A stretch of DNA of 64,000 nt from Sphingomonas sp. KR3-1 (lineage in GTDB: Bacteria; Pseudomonadota; Alphaproteobacteria; Sphingomonadales; Sphingomonadaceae). Below the pieces are notes generated by a model. That model saw only the letters and a list, made by a program, of their open reading frames with translations, was not told the DNA's origin and made no database searches. The translations under genes and the position numbers were made by a program. The DNA lies in contig NZ_JBDZDQ010000002.1 of assembly GCF_040049295.1 (NCBI RefSeq), positions 434,001 to 498,000 on the forward strand, written 5' to 3'. Positions 23,531 through 32,911 of this stretch are shown here, one piece after another. Within the stretch, counting starts at the first letter, position 1. Each line of letters opens with the position of its first letter.

Positions 23531-25468
23531 ATGAAGAAGTCGCTGCTCGCGCTCGCCGCCGGAACCGCCATCCTCGCCGCCACCGTCGCCCAGGCGCAGG
23601 AAAGTCCGCAGGCCGCGCCGCCCGCGTTCAACGACATCCCGGCGAACTTCCAGCCGCCCGCGCAGGAAGCCGACTATATCAAGCGCGAAGTGATGATCCC
23701 GATGCGCGACGGGACCAAGCTCTACACCGTCTTCATCATCCCCAAGGGGGCGAAGAACGCACCGATCCTGTTCACCCGCACGCCCTACAACGCCGCTGGC
23801 CGCGTCGTCCGCACGCAGAGCGGCAAGATGCTCAACACTCTGCCCGAGGGCGACGAGGTGTTCGTCAAGGCCGGCTATATCCGCGCCTTCCAGGACATTC
23901 GCGGCAAGTACCGGTCCGAGGGCGACTATGTCATCACCCGCCCGCCGGTCGGCCCGCTCAACCCGACCAAGGTCGATCACACCACCGACGCGTGGGACTC
24001 GATCGACTGGATGACCAAGAACCTCCCCGAGAGCAACGGCAAGGTCGGCATGCTCGGCTCGTCGTACGAGGGCTTCACCGTCGTCATGGCGCTGCTCAAT
24101 CCGCACCCGGCGCTCAAGGTCGCCGCGCCCGAAAGCCCGATGATCGACGGCTGGATGGGCGACGACTGGTTCCACAACGGCGCCTTCCGCCTCGCCAATA
24201 TCGGCTGGATCGGCGCGCAGACCGGTTACAAGGGCGACGGCAAGGCCCCGCCGCGTCCAGACTGGGACGATTACGAGACCTTCCGCAAGGTCGGCTCGGC
24301 CGGCGATTGGGCGAAGAAGTTCGGCTATGACCAGCTGCCCGCCTGGAACAAGATGTCCGAGCATGTCGCCTACGACCAGTTCTGGCAGCTCCAGGCGCTC
24401 GACAAGCTGATCGCCGAAAAGCCCTCCAACGTGCCGACCCTGTGGGAGCAGGGCATCTGGGATCACGAGGACATGTACGGCGCGATCCACTCGTGGGAGG
24501 CGATGCAGAAGACGTCGTCGGCCGACAAGAACTTCCTGCTGATGGGCCCGTGGCGCCATTCGGGCTTCAACTATAACGGCTCGACGCTCGGCGAGCTCGC
24601 CTTCAACGGCGACACCGCGCTCCAGGCCCGCCGCGATATCCTGCTGCCGTTCTTCAATGCCTATCTCAAGGACGGCGCGCCGCCCTTCACCCCGGCCAAG
24701 GCAAGCTTCTACAATACCGGCGACAACCGCTGGGAATATCTCAACAAATGGCCGCTCGCCGGCGGCACGAGCGATACCCCGCTCACTCCGATCTACCTCA
24801 AGCCCGGCGAGGGCCTGGGCTTCGACAAGCCGGCGGCCGGCTCGGACAGCTACATCGCCGATCCCGCCAAGCCGGTGCCGCATCTGCCGCGCCCGGTGAA
24901 CTTCCAGGACGGCCGCTGGTCGACCTATCTCGTCACCGACCAGCGCTTCGTCGACGGCCGGCCCGACGTGATGACCTACATGACCGACCCGCTGACCGCC
25001 CCGGTCCGCGTCTCGGGCGCGCCGCTTGCGGACATCTTCGCCAAGACCACCGGGACCGACGGCGATTTCGTCGTCAAGGTGATCGACGTTTATCCGGACG
25101 AGAACGCCACCAAGAAGGAGATGGGCGGCTTCCAGCTGCCGATCGCGCTCGACATCTTCCGCGGCCGCTACCGCAACTCGTTCGAGCACCCGACGGCAAT
25201 CCCCGCCAACAAGGTCCAGGAATACAAGTTCCGCCTGCCGACGGTGAACCACGTCTTCCAGCCGGGGCACCGGATCATGGTGCAGGTCCAGTCGAGCCTG
25301 TTCCCGGTCTATGACCGCAACCCGCAGAAGTTCGTGCCCAACATCTTCTTCGCCAAGCCCGAGGACTATCAGAAGGCGACGGTGACGCTGATGTATGGCG
25401 GCGCCCAGTCGAGCAGCGTGCAGCTGCCGGTGGTGCCGCTCGACCAGTCGGCGAACATGGCGAAGTGA
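23531..25468 (+). CDS. Alpha-amino-acid ester hydrolase (CocE/NonD, X-Pro peptidase S15-like)
   Basis: 645 residues, secreted (signal peptide ending TVAQAQE, residue about 22). Domains: alpha/beta-hydrolase with the nucleophile in GSSYEG (Ser about 178), a cap region, and the C-terminal jelly roll typical of CocE/NonD proteins. The catalytic His is likely in GPWRHSG (about residue 343). The sequence EQGIWDHEDMYGA carries the acidic residues of the carboxylate cluster that binds the substrate's alpha-amino group in characterised alpha-amino-acid ester hydrolases, which split or transfer amino-acid esters and act on beta-lactam side chains. A close alternative is a glutaryl-7-ACA acylase or cocaine-esterase-like member. 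GGGAGA precedes the ATG. Confidence 0.88.
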   Translation: MKKSLLALAAGTAILAATVAQAQESPQAAPPAFNDIPANFQPPAQEADYIKREVMIPMRDGTKLYTVFIIPKGAKNAPILFTRTPYNAAGRVVRTQSGKMLNTLPEGDEVFVKAGYIRAFQDIRGKYRSEGDYVITRPPVGPLNPTKVDHTTDAWDSIDWMTKNLPESNGKVGMLGSSYEGFTVVMALLNPHPALKVAAPESPMIDGWMGDDWFHNGAFRLANIGWIGAQTGYKGDGKAPPRPDWDDYETFRKVGSAGDWAKKFGYDQLPAWNKMSEHVAYDQFWQLQALDKLIAEKPSNVPTLWEQGIWDHEDMYGAIHSWEAMQKTSSADKNFLLMGPWRHSGFNYNGSTLGELAFNGDTALQARRDILLPFFNAYLKDGAPPFTPAKASFYNTGDNRWEYLNKWPLAGGTSDTPLTPIYLKPGEGLGFDKPAAGSDSYIADPAKPVPHLPRPVNFQDGRWSTYLVTDQRFVDGRPDVMTYMTDPLTAPVRVSGAPLADIFAKTTGTDGDFVVKVIDVYPDENATKKEMGGFQLPIALDIFRGRYRNSFEHPTAIPANKVQEYKFRLPTVNHVFQPGHRIMVQVQSSLFPVYDRNPQKFVPNIFFAKPEDYQKATVTLMYGGAQSSSVQLPVVPLDQSANMAK

Positions 25469-25564
25469 TCGCACGGAACCGGGGCGTTATCGGGCTTGGT
25501 AACGCTCCGGACACGGCGTAGCACGGCATCGGTTGCGGCACGGTCACGCCGCTGGGGGAGCGCG

Positions 25565-26440
25565 ATGATCAAATCGGCGATATTTGGCCTGGCGCTTGCC
25601 GGCAGTATCGGGCTGGGCGGCCCGGCGGCATTTGCGCAGGACAAGCCGATCGACACGCTGACCCGGTCCAGCCAGTGGCTGGTCAATTTCGACGACGATT
25701 CCTGCCAGCTGATGGCCGAGTTCGGCCCGCCCGAGGATCGGATGGTCCTCAAGTTCACCCGCTATTCGACCGGCGACAGCACCGATATCGCGGTGATCGG
25801 CAATCGGCTCAAGAACGGATCGACCTGGTTCGATGTGAGCTTCGACTTCGGCCTGGGCAAGCCGACCACGCGGCAGGCCGCCGGCGGATCCCAGGGTACG
25901 ATGCCGGCGATCTTCGTCGTCGGCGTGCGCTATGACGGGCTGGACTCGGGAGCGCGCGACCAAGGTGATCCTTTTCCCGATCTCACCCCTGCGCAGGAAG
26001 CAGCCATCACCGGGGTCAAGGTGGCGGTTTCGGGCAAGAAGCCCTTCCGGCTCCAATTTGGCCCGCTTGATCGGCCGATGGCAACGATGCGCCGTTGCAT
26101 CACCGATCTCGTGCAGAGCTGGGGCTATGATCCGGTGGTCATCAAGGGGCTCAGCCGCCGCCTGAAGCCGATAGTTAGTCCCGGCAGCTGGTTTTCGAGC
26201 GATGATTTCCCGGATCAGGCAATGGCCGGCGGCCATAATGGCCTGCTCCGATTCCGGCTCGATATCGACGAGAAGGGCGGCGTGGCGGGCTGCCACATCC
26301 TCGATCGCACCGATCCCGATGATTTCGCCAAGGTCACCTGCAACCGGCTGACCAAGAACGCGCATTTCAAGCCGGCCCTGGATGCGAACGGCAAGGTGGT
26401 GCGCGCCTTCTATCTCGGCTCCATTTCGTGGAAGGCCTGA
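25565..26440 (+). CDS. Secreted protein with a TonB-C-like C-terminal domain
   Basis: 291 residues with a signal peptide (cleavage near AAFA-QD) and an ATG preceded by GGGGGAG. The C-terminal 75 residues have the pattern of a TonB C-terminal domain: RLDIDEKGGVAGCHILDRTD, then CNRLTKNAHFKPALDANGKV, with two cysteines at the usual places. No membrane anchor or proline-rich spacer is present, so it is not a classical energy transducer. Such soluble TonB_C proteins are common in sphingomonads and uncharacterised. It stands alone between the esterase and the peptidase pair, all on the plus strand. Confidence 0.75.
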   Translation: MIKSAIFGLALAGSIGLGGPAAFAQDKPIDTLTRSSQWLVNFDDDSCQLMAEFGPPEDRMVLKFTRYSTGDSTDIAVIGNRLKNGSTWFDVSFDFGLGKPTTRQAAGGSQGTMPAIFVVGVRYDGLDSGARDQGDPFPDLTPAQEAAITGVKVAVSGKKPFRLQFGPLDRPMATMRRCITDLVQSWGYDPVVIKGLSRRLKPIVSPGSWFSSDDFPDQAMAGGHNGLLRFRLDIDEKGGVAGCHILDRTDPDDFAKVTCNRLTKNAHFKPALDANGKVVRAFYLGSISWKA

Positions 26441-26512
26441 TCCGCGGACTGCCCTCTTCCCAACCCGGTATCGTAGTGAAATAAAACACCGACTCACCCG
26501 AGAGGAAAAGCA

Positions 26513-27898
26513 ATGAGGAAGTGGAGTCTCGCGCTCGCCCTGGCGGCGGCCGCCGTTCCGGCGCTCGCGCACGCCCAACCCGCCGCACCGGCGGGTGCGC
26601 TGCACGTCGATACCCAATATTTCACGCTGCCCAACGGCCTGCGCGTGGTGCTGACCAAGGACAGCATCGCCCCCACGGTCACGGTCGGCGTCTATTACGG
26701 CATTGGCTTCCGCGTCGAACCGCGCGACCGCACCGGCTTCGCCCATCTGTTCGAGCATCTGATGTTCCAGGGATCGAAGCACGCGCCCAAGGGCGTGTTC
26801 GACACCACGATCACCAATTCGGGCGGCGTCAACAACGGCTCGACCCGCTTCGATTTCACCAATTATTACGAGATCCTGCCCTCGGGCGCGCTCGAGCGGA
26901 TGCTGTGGCTCGAGGCCGATCGCATGGCCAATCCGGTGATCGACGATGTCGTGCTCAAGAACCAGCAGGGCGTGGTCGGCAACGAGATCAAGGTCAATGT
27001 GCTCAACCAGCCCTACAGCACCTGGCCGTGGATCGACCTGCCGATGCTGGCCAACACCAACTGGTACAACAGCCATAATTTCTACGGCGACCTGAAGGAA
27101 GTCGAGGCCGCGACCGTCCCCGACGCGCAGAGCTTCTCGAAACAGTTCTATCGGCCGAACAACGCCGTGCTCGTGATCGCCGGCGACCTCGACTATGCCG
27201 CCACCCGGGCGATGGTGGAGAAGTATTTCGGCCCGATCCCCGCTGCCGCGCCGGTCGCGCAGCCCGACATCTCCGAGCCGCGCCAGACCGAAGAGAAGTT
27301 CAGGAGCCGCGTCGATGCGCTGGCGCCCAAGCCCGGCTATGCCGCGGGCTATCATGTGCCCGCGCGCGGCACGCCCGAATGGTATGCGATGGGGCTGATC
27401 GACCAGATCCTCGTCCAGGGCGACGACAGCCGGCTGTTCCGCAAGCTCGTCACCGATACCGGCATCGCCGGCGAGATCGACGGCGGGATCAACGGCGATC
27501 TCGGCAACATGTTCAACTATCGCGGGCCGATGCTGTGGAGCTTCAGCTTCACGCATGATCCGACGCACTCGACCGCGCAGATCACCCAGGCGGTGGACGA
27601 AGTGATCGAGGAGCTGCGCAGCAAGCCGGTCAGCGCCGCCGAGCTCGAGCGCGCGCGCACCAAGATGCGCTCGGCGCTGTACGGCACGATCGACGGGGGC
27701 GGCCGCGTCGGCCTGGTCGACTTGCTCGCCGTCTATGCGCTGTTCGACAATGATCCCGCCGCGGTGAACCGGATCGAGGCCGGCTTCGCCCAGGTGACGC
27801 CCGCGCTGATCCAGAAGACCGCGCAGGAATATCTCCGCAAGACCAATCGCTCGGTCTACGTCATCGCGCCTGGTGCCCAGGCAAAGGGAGGCAAGTGA
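26513..27898 (+). CDS. M16 family zinc metallopeptidase, catalytic-type subunit
   Basis: 461 residues, secreted (signal peptide ending ALAHAQP). The inverted zinc motif HxxEH is intact as HLFEH (residues about 78-82, in GFAHLFEHLMFQGS), followed by the downstream glutamate region of the family. The second half holds the M16_C domain (YRPNNAVLVIAGDLD). Homologous to PqqF/mitochondrial processing peptidase beta subunits, it should degrade peptides in the periplasm or at the outer membrane. GAGAGGAAAAGCA precedes the ATG. The next gene encodes the non-catalytic partner and overlaps the stop. Confidence 0.93.
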   Translation: MRKWSLALALAAAAVPALAHAQPAAPAGALHVDTQYFTLPNGLRVVLTKDSIAPTVTVGVYYGIGFRVEPRDRTGFAHLFEHLMFQGSKHAPKGVFDTTITNSGGVNNGSTRFDFTNYYEILPSGALERMLWLEADRMANPVIDDVVLKNQQGVVGNEIKVNVLNQPYSTWPWIDLPMLANTNWYNSHNFYGDLKEVEAATVPDAQSFSKQFYRPNNAVLVIAGDLDYAATRAMVEKYFGPIPAAAPVAQPDISEPRQTEEKFRSRVDALAPKPGYAAGYHVPARGTPEWYAMGLIDQILVQGDDSRLFRKLVTDTGIAGEIDGGINGDLGNMFNYRGPMLWSFSFTHDPTHSTAQITQAVDEVIEELRSKPVSAAELERARTKMRSALYGTIDGGGRVGLVDLLAVYALFDNDPAAVNRIEAGFAQVTPALIQKTAQEYLRKTNRSVYVIAPGAQAKGGK

Positions 27899-29310
27899 TG
27901 AAGCGCGCGCTCCTCGCATTCGCGGTCCTGCTCGCCGCTCCCGTTCCGGCGCTGGCGCAGGACAGTTTCCCGCCCGCGCCGCCGATCGCCGATCCCAAGC
28001 CGTTCACGCTGCCGGCCACCGAGACCTACACGCTGCCCAACGGGCTGCAGGTCACGCTGATTCCCTATGGCATCGCGCCCAAGACCGTCGTGTCGCTGCG
28101 TGTCCGCGCCGGCGCGGTCAATGAAGGCGACGCAGTGTGGCTTTCCGAGGTCACCGGCGCGCTGATGAAGGAAGGCGCCGCCGGCAAGACCGCCGCCGAT
28201 CTCGCCGCCGCGGCGGCGGGGATGGGCGGCCAGCTCGACGTCAGCGCCGGCATGCAGACCACCGGCATCGGCACCAACGTCCTTTCCGAATATGCCCCCG
28301 CCGCGATCCAGCTGGTCAGCGACGTGGCGATCCGCCCGACCTTGCCGGCGAGCGAGCTTGCCCGGGTGAAGGCCAATCTCGGCCGCCAGCTCTCGGTCGC
28401 GCTGTCGCAGCCGGGCACGGTGGCCGATGTCGCGCTGGGCCGCACCGTATACGGCGCGAACCACCCCTATGGCCGGCTGATCCCCGGCGCCGGGCAGCTC
28501 CAGGGCTATACGATCGCGCAGGTGCGGGCCTTTCACGACGGTCAGTTCGGGGCCAAGCGCGCGCATCTCTATGTCGCCGGTCGGTTCGATGCGGTGGCGG
28601 TGAAGGCGGCGATCGACAAGGCGTTCGCCGGCTGGGCCGCCGGCCCCGCGCCGGTGATGCTCGAAAGCCCGCACAAGCCGGGCCCGCAGATCGTGCTGAT
28701 CGACCGTCCCGGCGCGCCGCAGACCACGCTGCGCCTCGCCTTCGATGCCAGCCGCGCGGGCACCGATGCGGATATCCCGCAGCGCGTGACCAATGCGCTG
28801 CTCGGCGGCGCGTTCAGCTCGCGCATCACGGTCAATATCCGCGAGGACAAGGGCTATACCTATTCGCCCTATTCGGACATCGACTTCAGTCCCGAACAGG
28901 CGCTGTGGGGCTTCCAGGCGGACGTGACCACCGAGCATACCGGGGACTCGCTCAAGGAGGTCTTCAAGGAGATCCGCCGCATGCAGACCGAGCCGGTGCC
29001 GGCCGAGGAAGCCAAGGGCATCCGCACCTATCTGGCCGGGTTGTTCGCGATCTCGAACTCGACCTCGGCCGCGGTGACCGGCACGCTGGCAACGCGCGAC
29101 CTGCTCGGCCTGCCCGCCGACTGGACCGAGCGCTACGTCCCCGCGGTGCTGGCGGTGACGCCCGAGCAGATGATGGCCTCGGCCAGGGCAGGCTATCCGA
29201 TCGGCAAGCTGATCCTGGTGGTGGTCGGCGACCTCAAGACCGTCGTCCCCCAGCTCAAGGCACAGCCCGAGCTGGCGAACGTCCCGATGACCACGGTGAC
29301 GGTGCCGTGA
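27898..29310 (+). CDS. M16 family peptidase-like subunit lacking the zinc motif
   Basis: 470 residues from the ATG at 27898 (a GTG one codon earlier is possible; GGGAGG lies upstream). Signal peptide ending ALAQDS. Where the partner has HLFEH, this protein has WLSEVTGALM, so no zinc ligands remain. It keeps the C-terminal M16 signature with the substrate-binding Arg/Tyr pair (ITVNIREDKGYTYSPYSDID). This is the known arrangement of bacterial two-subunit M16B proteases, in which one subunit holds zinc and the other contributes the R-Y pair. Overlap of start and stop supports a heterodimer. Confidence 0.9.
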   Translation: MKRALLAFAVLLAAPVPALAQDSFPPAPPIADPKPFTLPATETYTLPNGLQVTLIPYGIAPKTVVSLRVRAGAVNEGDAVWLSEVTGALMKEGAAGKTAADLAAAAAGMGGQLDVSAGMQTTGIGTNVLSEYAPAAIQLVSDVAIRPTLPASELARVKANLGRQLSVALSQPGTVADVALGRTVYGANHPYGRLIPGAGQLQGYTIAQVRAFHDGQFGAKRAHLYVAGRFDAVAVKAAIDKAFAGWAAGPAPVMLESPHKPGPQIVLIDRPGAPQTTLRLAFDASRAGTDADIPQRVTNALLGGAFSSRITVNIREDKGYTYSPYSDIDFSPEQALWGFQADVTTEHTGDSLKEVFKEIRRMQTEPVPAEEAKGIRTYLAGLFAISNSTSAAVTGTLATRDLLGLPADWTERYVPAVLAVTPEQMMASARAGYPIGKLILVVVGDLKTVVPQLKAQPELANVPMTTVTVP

Positions 29311-29320
29311 CCTCTAATTT

Positions 29321-29341
29321 CCCCTCCCTGCAAGGGAGGGG
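29321..29341 (+). terminator. CCCCTCCCT/AGGGAGGGG palindrome after the M16 operon
   Basis: Nine-base perfect arms with loop GCA, identical in the arms to the palindromes at 5067 and 5194. It probably acts as the 3' hairpin of the M16 mRNA. No T-run follows; repeat copy B begins nine bases later. Confidence 0.6.
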
Positions 29342-29349
29342 GCAGAAGG

Positions 29350-29565
29350 CTTGCAATGTAGGATTTCGCCTGCTTGGCTCAGGCGGTCGGTGTGGCGGCC
29401 GGCCGCTCTTTGCCCTGTTGGAAACATAGGATCTCGCGCACGCAAGGATATTGCGAGATGCGGCGCGTTGGCGGGAACTCTGTCAACCTAAGCGCCGCGA
29501 AAACCCGCCCTTGGCGTGAACTTTGAGGACTTTGGCGAGTCGCCAGCATCCGCGCTGTTGGAGCC
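29350..29565 (+). repeat. Dispersed convergent-intergenic repeat, copy B
   Basis: Same orientation as copy C. It starts CTTGCAATGTAGGATTTCGC and carries CGGCCGGCCGCTCTTT, TGTTGGAAACATAGGATC, AAGGATATTGCGAGATGCGG, CTGTCAACCTAAG and ACTTTGGCGAGTCG. The right end (CTGTTGGAGCC) is the most divergent of the three copies. The central hairpin is ATCTCGC/GCGAGAT. It lies between the convergent M16 and acyltransferase genes. Confidence 0.85.
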
Positions 29566-29576
29566 GTCGCGGCGCG

Positions 29577-31577
29577 TCACCGCACCCCCAGCACCGTCCG
29601 CTTGAGGTCGGCATAGATCAGGTCGTTGCCCAGCCCGCTTGGATGGTCGCCATCGAAGAACAGCGGGCGCCCGCCCGGCAGCGCTTCGCAGGTCTGGCCC
29701 GGGCAGAAGATCGGCAGCGGGTCCCACAGGATCATCGCCGGCTGGCTTGCGGCGAGCGCGCTCATCCCGCGCATCACCTTGCGGCGGCGCTCGAGCATCG
29801 CCTCGCGGCCGATCGTCAGGCCGTGACAGGCCGGGTTGGCGCGATTGAACCAGTCGGCGCAGCGGAAGGTCGGGCTGGGGAAGGTCGGCTTGGGGGCCTC
29901 GAGCACCAGGCGCGCGCCCCTTGCCGCCAGCCGCTGTGCGATGCCCTGCGCCTCGGCGAGCGCAGCGGGGGAGACGCTGTCGTCATGCGGGCCGATCAGG
30001 TCGTGGTCGTTCTCGAACTGGTTGGCGAGGCGGGTGACGCGCAATCCGGGCAGGAACACGACGTCGCCCGGCCGGGAGCGGCTGACGATGTCCTGCTCGA
30101 CGCCGTCATACCACCCCGCGCAGCGCGGGCGCGAGGCGTGGCTCTCGATCAGCTTGAAATAGGGGCAACCCGCACGGAAATAGAGCCGCACGCTGGCGCC
30201 GGTCTCCGCCGCCAGCCGCATCAGCGCAGGGGCATAGGCGAGGGCGTGCGAGTCCCCCGGCACGAACAGCGTGAAGCCCTCGGGCCGCGCACAGCGCGGC
30301 GCCCAGGCAGTGACCTTGCCGCCTGCGAGCCGCGTGTCGCTGGCGGTGGGCGTGCAGCCGGTCAGCTCGACCGGCAGCGGCCGGTTCGGCTCGGCATACC
30401 AGGCGAAGCGGTCGCCGGTGACGCTGAGCGTGATCCGGTCATGCGCCGCGATCAGCGCCTGGCCGGCCAGCGCCGTCACGATCACGCCGGCAATCGCCGC
30501 GACCACCACGCGGCCGCGCGGCCAGCCGGCGAGGCGGCGGCTGGTGCGCAGCGGCTTCTCGACGAGGAAATAGGAGAGGACCGCGAGCGCCACGGCGATC
30601 GCCAGCGCGGCGAGCTGGAGCGCGAGCGTGTGCAGTCCGCAGGTCCAGCGGAACAGCACGAACACCGGCCAGTGCCACAGGTAGAGCGAATAGGAGAGCA
30701 GGCCGACGCCCACGAGCGGCCGGCTGCCGAGCAGGCGCGGTGCGGTGCCGCCCAGGATCGCCATGAGGAGGAGCGCGGTCCCGCCGACGGGCAGCAGCGC
30801 CCCGGGGAAGGGGAAGAACGGTCCTTCGGGCAGCACGAAGCCCGCGATGATCAGCAGCATGCCGAGCGGCGCCAGCCAGCGCCTCGACGCCGCCCAGGGC
30901 TGCCAGCGCTCCCGGGTCAGGCAGAGCAGCATGCCGGCGCCCAGCTCCCAGAAGCGCGGGAAGATCAGGTAGAAGGCGAATTTGGGGGCAAGCAGGGCCA
31001 GTATCGCACACAGCAGCAGCGAGGCCGCGGAGAGGATCGTCACCAGCCGCACTGCCTTGGGTCCCGAATGCAGCTTGTGGTGCCACCACAGGATGAAGGG
31101 GAAGAACAGGTAGAACTGCTCCTCGACGCCGAGCGACCAGGTGTGGGTGAGGGGGTTGTACGCCGCCTGCGGGCCGAAATAGCTGTCGGTGTCGGTCGCC
31201 AGCACGATGTTGCTGAGACCGAAAAAGGCGAAGCGGGCGACCTGCGCCAGGCTGTTGCTCAGCCAGGCATCGGGGATGAACAGCTGGGCGGCGAGCAGCG
31301 TGGCGAGCAGCATCGCCACCAGCGCCGGCATGATCCGCATCAGCCGCCGGGCGTAGAAATAGCCGGCGAGCTGCTTGAGGCTGGTGAACTCGCGGCCGAG
31401 CAGCGATCCGGTCACCACGAAGCCGGAGATCACGAAGAAGATGTCCACCCCGGTGAAGCCGCCGGGCAGCGATCGGGGCCAGAGGTGGAAGAGGATCACC
31501 GAGGTGACGGCAACGGCGCGCAGCGCGTCGATCGCCGGAATATAGCCGGTCCGGTCCCCGGTTCGCTCGCCAACCAC
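29577..31577 (-). CDS. Acyltransferase 3 (OafA/YrhL-like) fused to an SGNH domain
   Basis: 666 residues from a GTG preceded by GGGAGA; an upstream extension is not protein-like. The N-terminal 350 residues contain about ten membrane segments of the acyltransferase-3 family: YIPAIDALRAVAVTSVILFH, FTGVDIFFVISGFVVTGSLL and WSLGVEEQFYLFFP carry its conserved His, Asp/Phe and Glu positions. The C-terminal 300 residues form a periplasmic SGNH hydrolase-like domain with GDSH (VPGDSHALAYAP) and a terminal DGDHPSGLG. The fusion is typical of enzymes that O-acetylate or otherwise acylate cell-surface glycans. No polysaccharide cluster adjoins it. Confidence 0.92.
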   Translation of the reverse strand: MVGERTGDRTGYIPAIDALRAVAVTSVILFHLWPRSLPGGFTGVDIFFVISGFVVTGSLLGREFTSLKQLAGYFYARRLMRIMPALVAMLLATLLAAQLFIPDAWLSNSLAQVARFAFFGLSNIVLATDTDSYFGPQAAYNPLTHTWSLGVEEQFYLFFPFILWWHHKLHSGPKAVRLVTILSAASLLLCAILALLAPKFAFYLIFPRFWELGAGMLLCLTRERWQPWAASRRWLAPLGMLLIIAGFVLPEGPFFPFPGALLPVGGTALLLMAILGGTAPRLLGSRPLVGVGLLSYSLYLWHWPVFVLFRWTCGLHTLALQLAALAIAVALAVLSYFLVEKPLRTSRRLAGWPRGRVVVAAIAGVIVTALAGQALIAAHDRITLSVTGDRFAWYAEPNRPLPVELTGCTPTASDTRLAGGKVTAWAPRCARPEGFTLFVPGDSHALAYAPALMRLAAETGASVRLYFRAGCPYFKLIESHASRPRCAGWYDGVEQDIVSRSRPGDVVFLPGLRVTRLANQFENDHDLIGPHDDSVSPAALAEAQGIAQRLAARGARLVLEAPKPTFPSPTFRCADWFNRANPACHGLTIGREAMLERRRKVMRGMSALAASQPAMILWDPLPIFCPGQTCEALPGGRPLFFDGDHPSGLGNDLIYADLKRTVLGVR

Positions 31578-31699
31578 GCCTGTCTCCCTTTCGAACGCCT
31601 CTAAGCGAGCGGACGGGCGGGGACAATCCGCCCTTGCGGTGCGGCGAGCGGCGCGCGATGTGCAGCCATTGTTCATCTTCGCAGGGCCAGGAAAAGCCA

Positions 31700-32842
31700 G
31701 TGAACGCAGGGAGGCTCAAGACCCGCTGGCTATGCGGCCTTGCCGCGGCGACGCTCGCCGCGCCGCTGGCGCATGCGCAGGACGCGCCGGCGCCGAGCCC
31801 GAGCGCCGCGCCGGTGATCGTCCCGCCGCCGCGCCTCCAGCAGCAGCTGCCGGGAGTGATTCCCGAACGCTTCAGCATCGCACCCGCGCCGAGCCCGACC
31901 CCCGCACCGGCGCCAAGCCCCACGCCGAGCGCCAGCGCCCGGCCGCAGCGCCAGTTGCCCGCCGCCCGCTCCGCGCCGCCGCGCGCCGCTCCTGCGCCGG
32001 CCGCGGCCACGCCGACGCCGGCTGCGACGCCGGTACCGGCCGCCGCGCCCAGCCCGGTCGCTAGCGCCGTGCCGGCGCCCTTGCCCCAGCCGGTCGCTAC
32101 CTCGGCAGCAGCCGAGCCGGCGCCTGCCACACCCCCCTGGATCTGGGCTGCGGCAGGTGCCGGCGGCACGGCGCTGCTCGGGTTCGGTGCCTGGCTGCTG
32201 TTCAGCCTCCGCCGCCGCGATGAAGACGAGGAAGCGGTGTTCGAGCCTGAGCCCATAGTCGCCGCACCGCCGCCGCCGGTCACGCCGCCCCGGGGGCTGA
32301 CGCCCGCCGCGCCGGTGTCGCCACCGGCGCCGGTTGCGAGCGGCAGCGCGCCGTTCGAGCTCCAGCTCAACCCGCACCGCATCGCCTTCGCCGAGCGCGA
32401 GGTGCTGCTCGAGTTCGAGTTGCTGGTCGGCAACGCCTCCGGCGCGCTCGCCGAGAATATCCGCATCGCCTTCGCCGCGATGAGCGCGCATGCCCGGCAG
32501 GACGAGGTCATTGCCGGCTTCCATGGCGGCCCGCCAGGCACTCCGGGCGGCGAGCCTTTCGACCTGCCCGCCGGCGGTGGCGCCCGCATGCCGGTGCGCC
32601 TCGCCATTCCGCGCGAGGGCGTGAATGTGGTGCAGGTGAGCGGCCGGCCGATGTTCGTGCCGATCGTGCTGATCGACCTGCGCTGGCGCGGCGGCCTCAG
32701 CATCCGCCGCTTCGGGCTGGACTTCATCCTGGGCACGGCGGGGCAGGGCGACAAGCTGGGCCCGATCTGGCTCGATCGCCCGGCACCGAGCGGCCCGCTT
32801 GCGGCGCACCGCTATTTCGCCAGGGAAGCCGCGGCGGCCTGA
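31700..32842 (+). CDS. Ala/Pro-rich single-pass envelope protein (paralog 2)
   Basis: 380 residues from a GTG preceded by AGGAAAAG. Signal peptide (ending PLAHAQD), a Pro/Ala/Ser-rich stretch to about residue 140, one membrane segment at about 147-169 (AAGAGGTALLGFGAWLLFSL) followed by RRRDEDEE, a second proline-rich linker and a beta-rich C-terminal domain (LLEFELLVGNASGALAENIR). It matches the architecture of the 22093-23415 product, including FEL-x-VGN in the C-terminal domain, so the two are paralogs. It is convergent with rplL. Function unknown. Confidence 0.78.
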   Translation: MNAGRLKTRWLCGLAAATLAAPLAHAQDAPAPSPSAAPVIVPPPRLQQQLPGVIPERFSIAPAPSPTPAPAPSPTPSASARPQRQLPAARSAPPRAAPAPAAATPTPAATPVPAAAPSPVASAVPAPLPQPVATSAAAEPAPATPPWIWAAAGAGGTALLGFGAWLLFSLRRRDEDEEAVFEPEPIVAAPPPPVTPPRGLTPAAPVSPPAPVASGSAPFELQLNPHRIAFAEREVLLEFELLVGNASGALAENIRIAFAAMSAHARQDEVIAGFHGGPPGTPGGEPFDLPAGGGARMPVRLAIPREGVNVVQVSGRPMFVPIVLIDLRWRGGLSIRRFGLDFILGTAGQGDKLGPIWLDRPAPSGPLAAHRYFAREAAAA

Positions 32843-32850
32843 ACACCCCA

Positions 32851-32883
32851 AAGGAAAAGGGCGGCCCGTTGCCGGACCGCCCT
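32851..32883 (-). terminator. rplJL terminator
   Basis: On the minus strand AGGGCGGTCCG pairs with CGGGCCGCCCT (one wobble, loop GCAA), followed by TTTCCTTT. It lies about 30 bp after the rplL stop and separates rplJL from everything downstream. Confidence 0.85.
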
Positions 32884-32911
32884 GATCTTTGGTGCTGAGA
32901 AGCTAAGAAGC

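Noticed and set aside
23513..25474. Minus-strand open frame across the ester hydrolase gene
   Set aside because: Antisense shadow of a gene with an intact catalytic motif and signal peptide.
30439..32754. Minus-strand 771-codon frame overlapping the acyltransferase and the Ala/Pro-rich gene
   Set aside because: The part over the acyltransferase is an alternate frame of it, and the rest is antisense to a protein with a signal peptide and membrane anchor.
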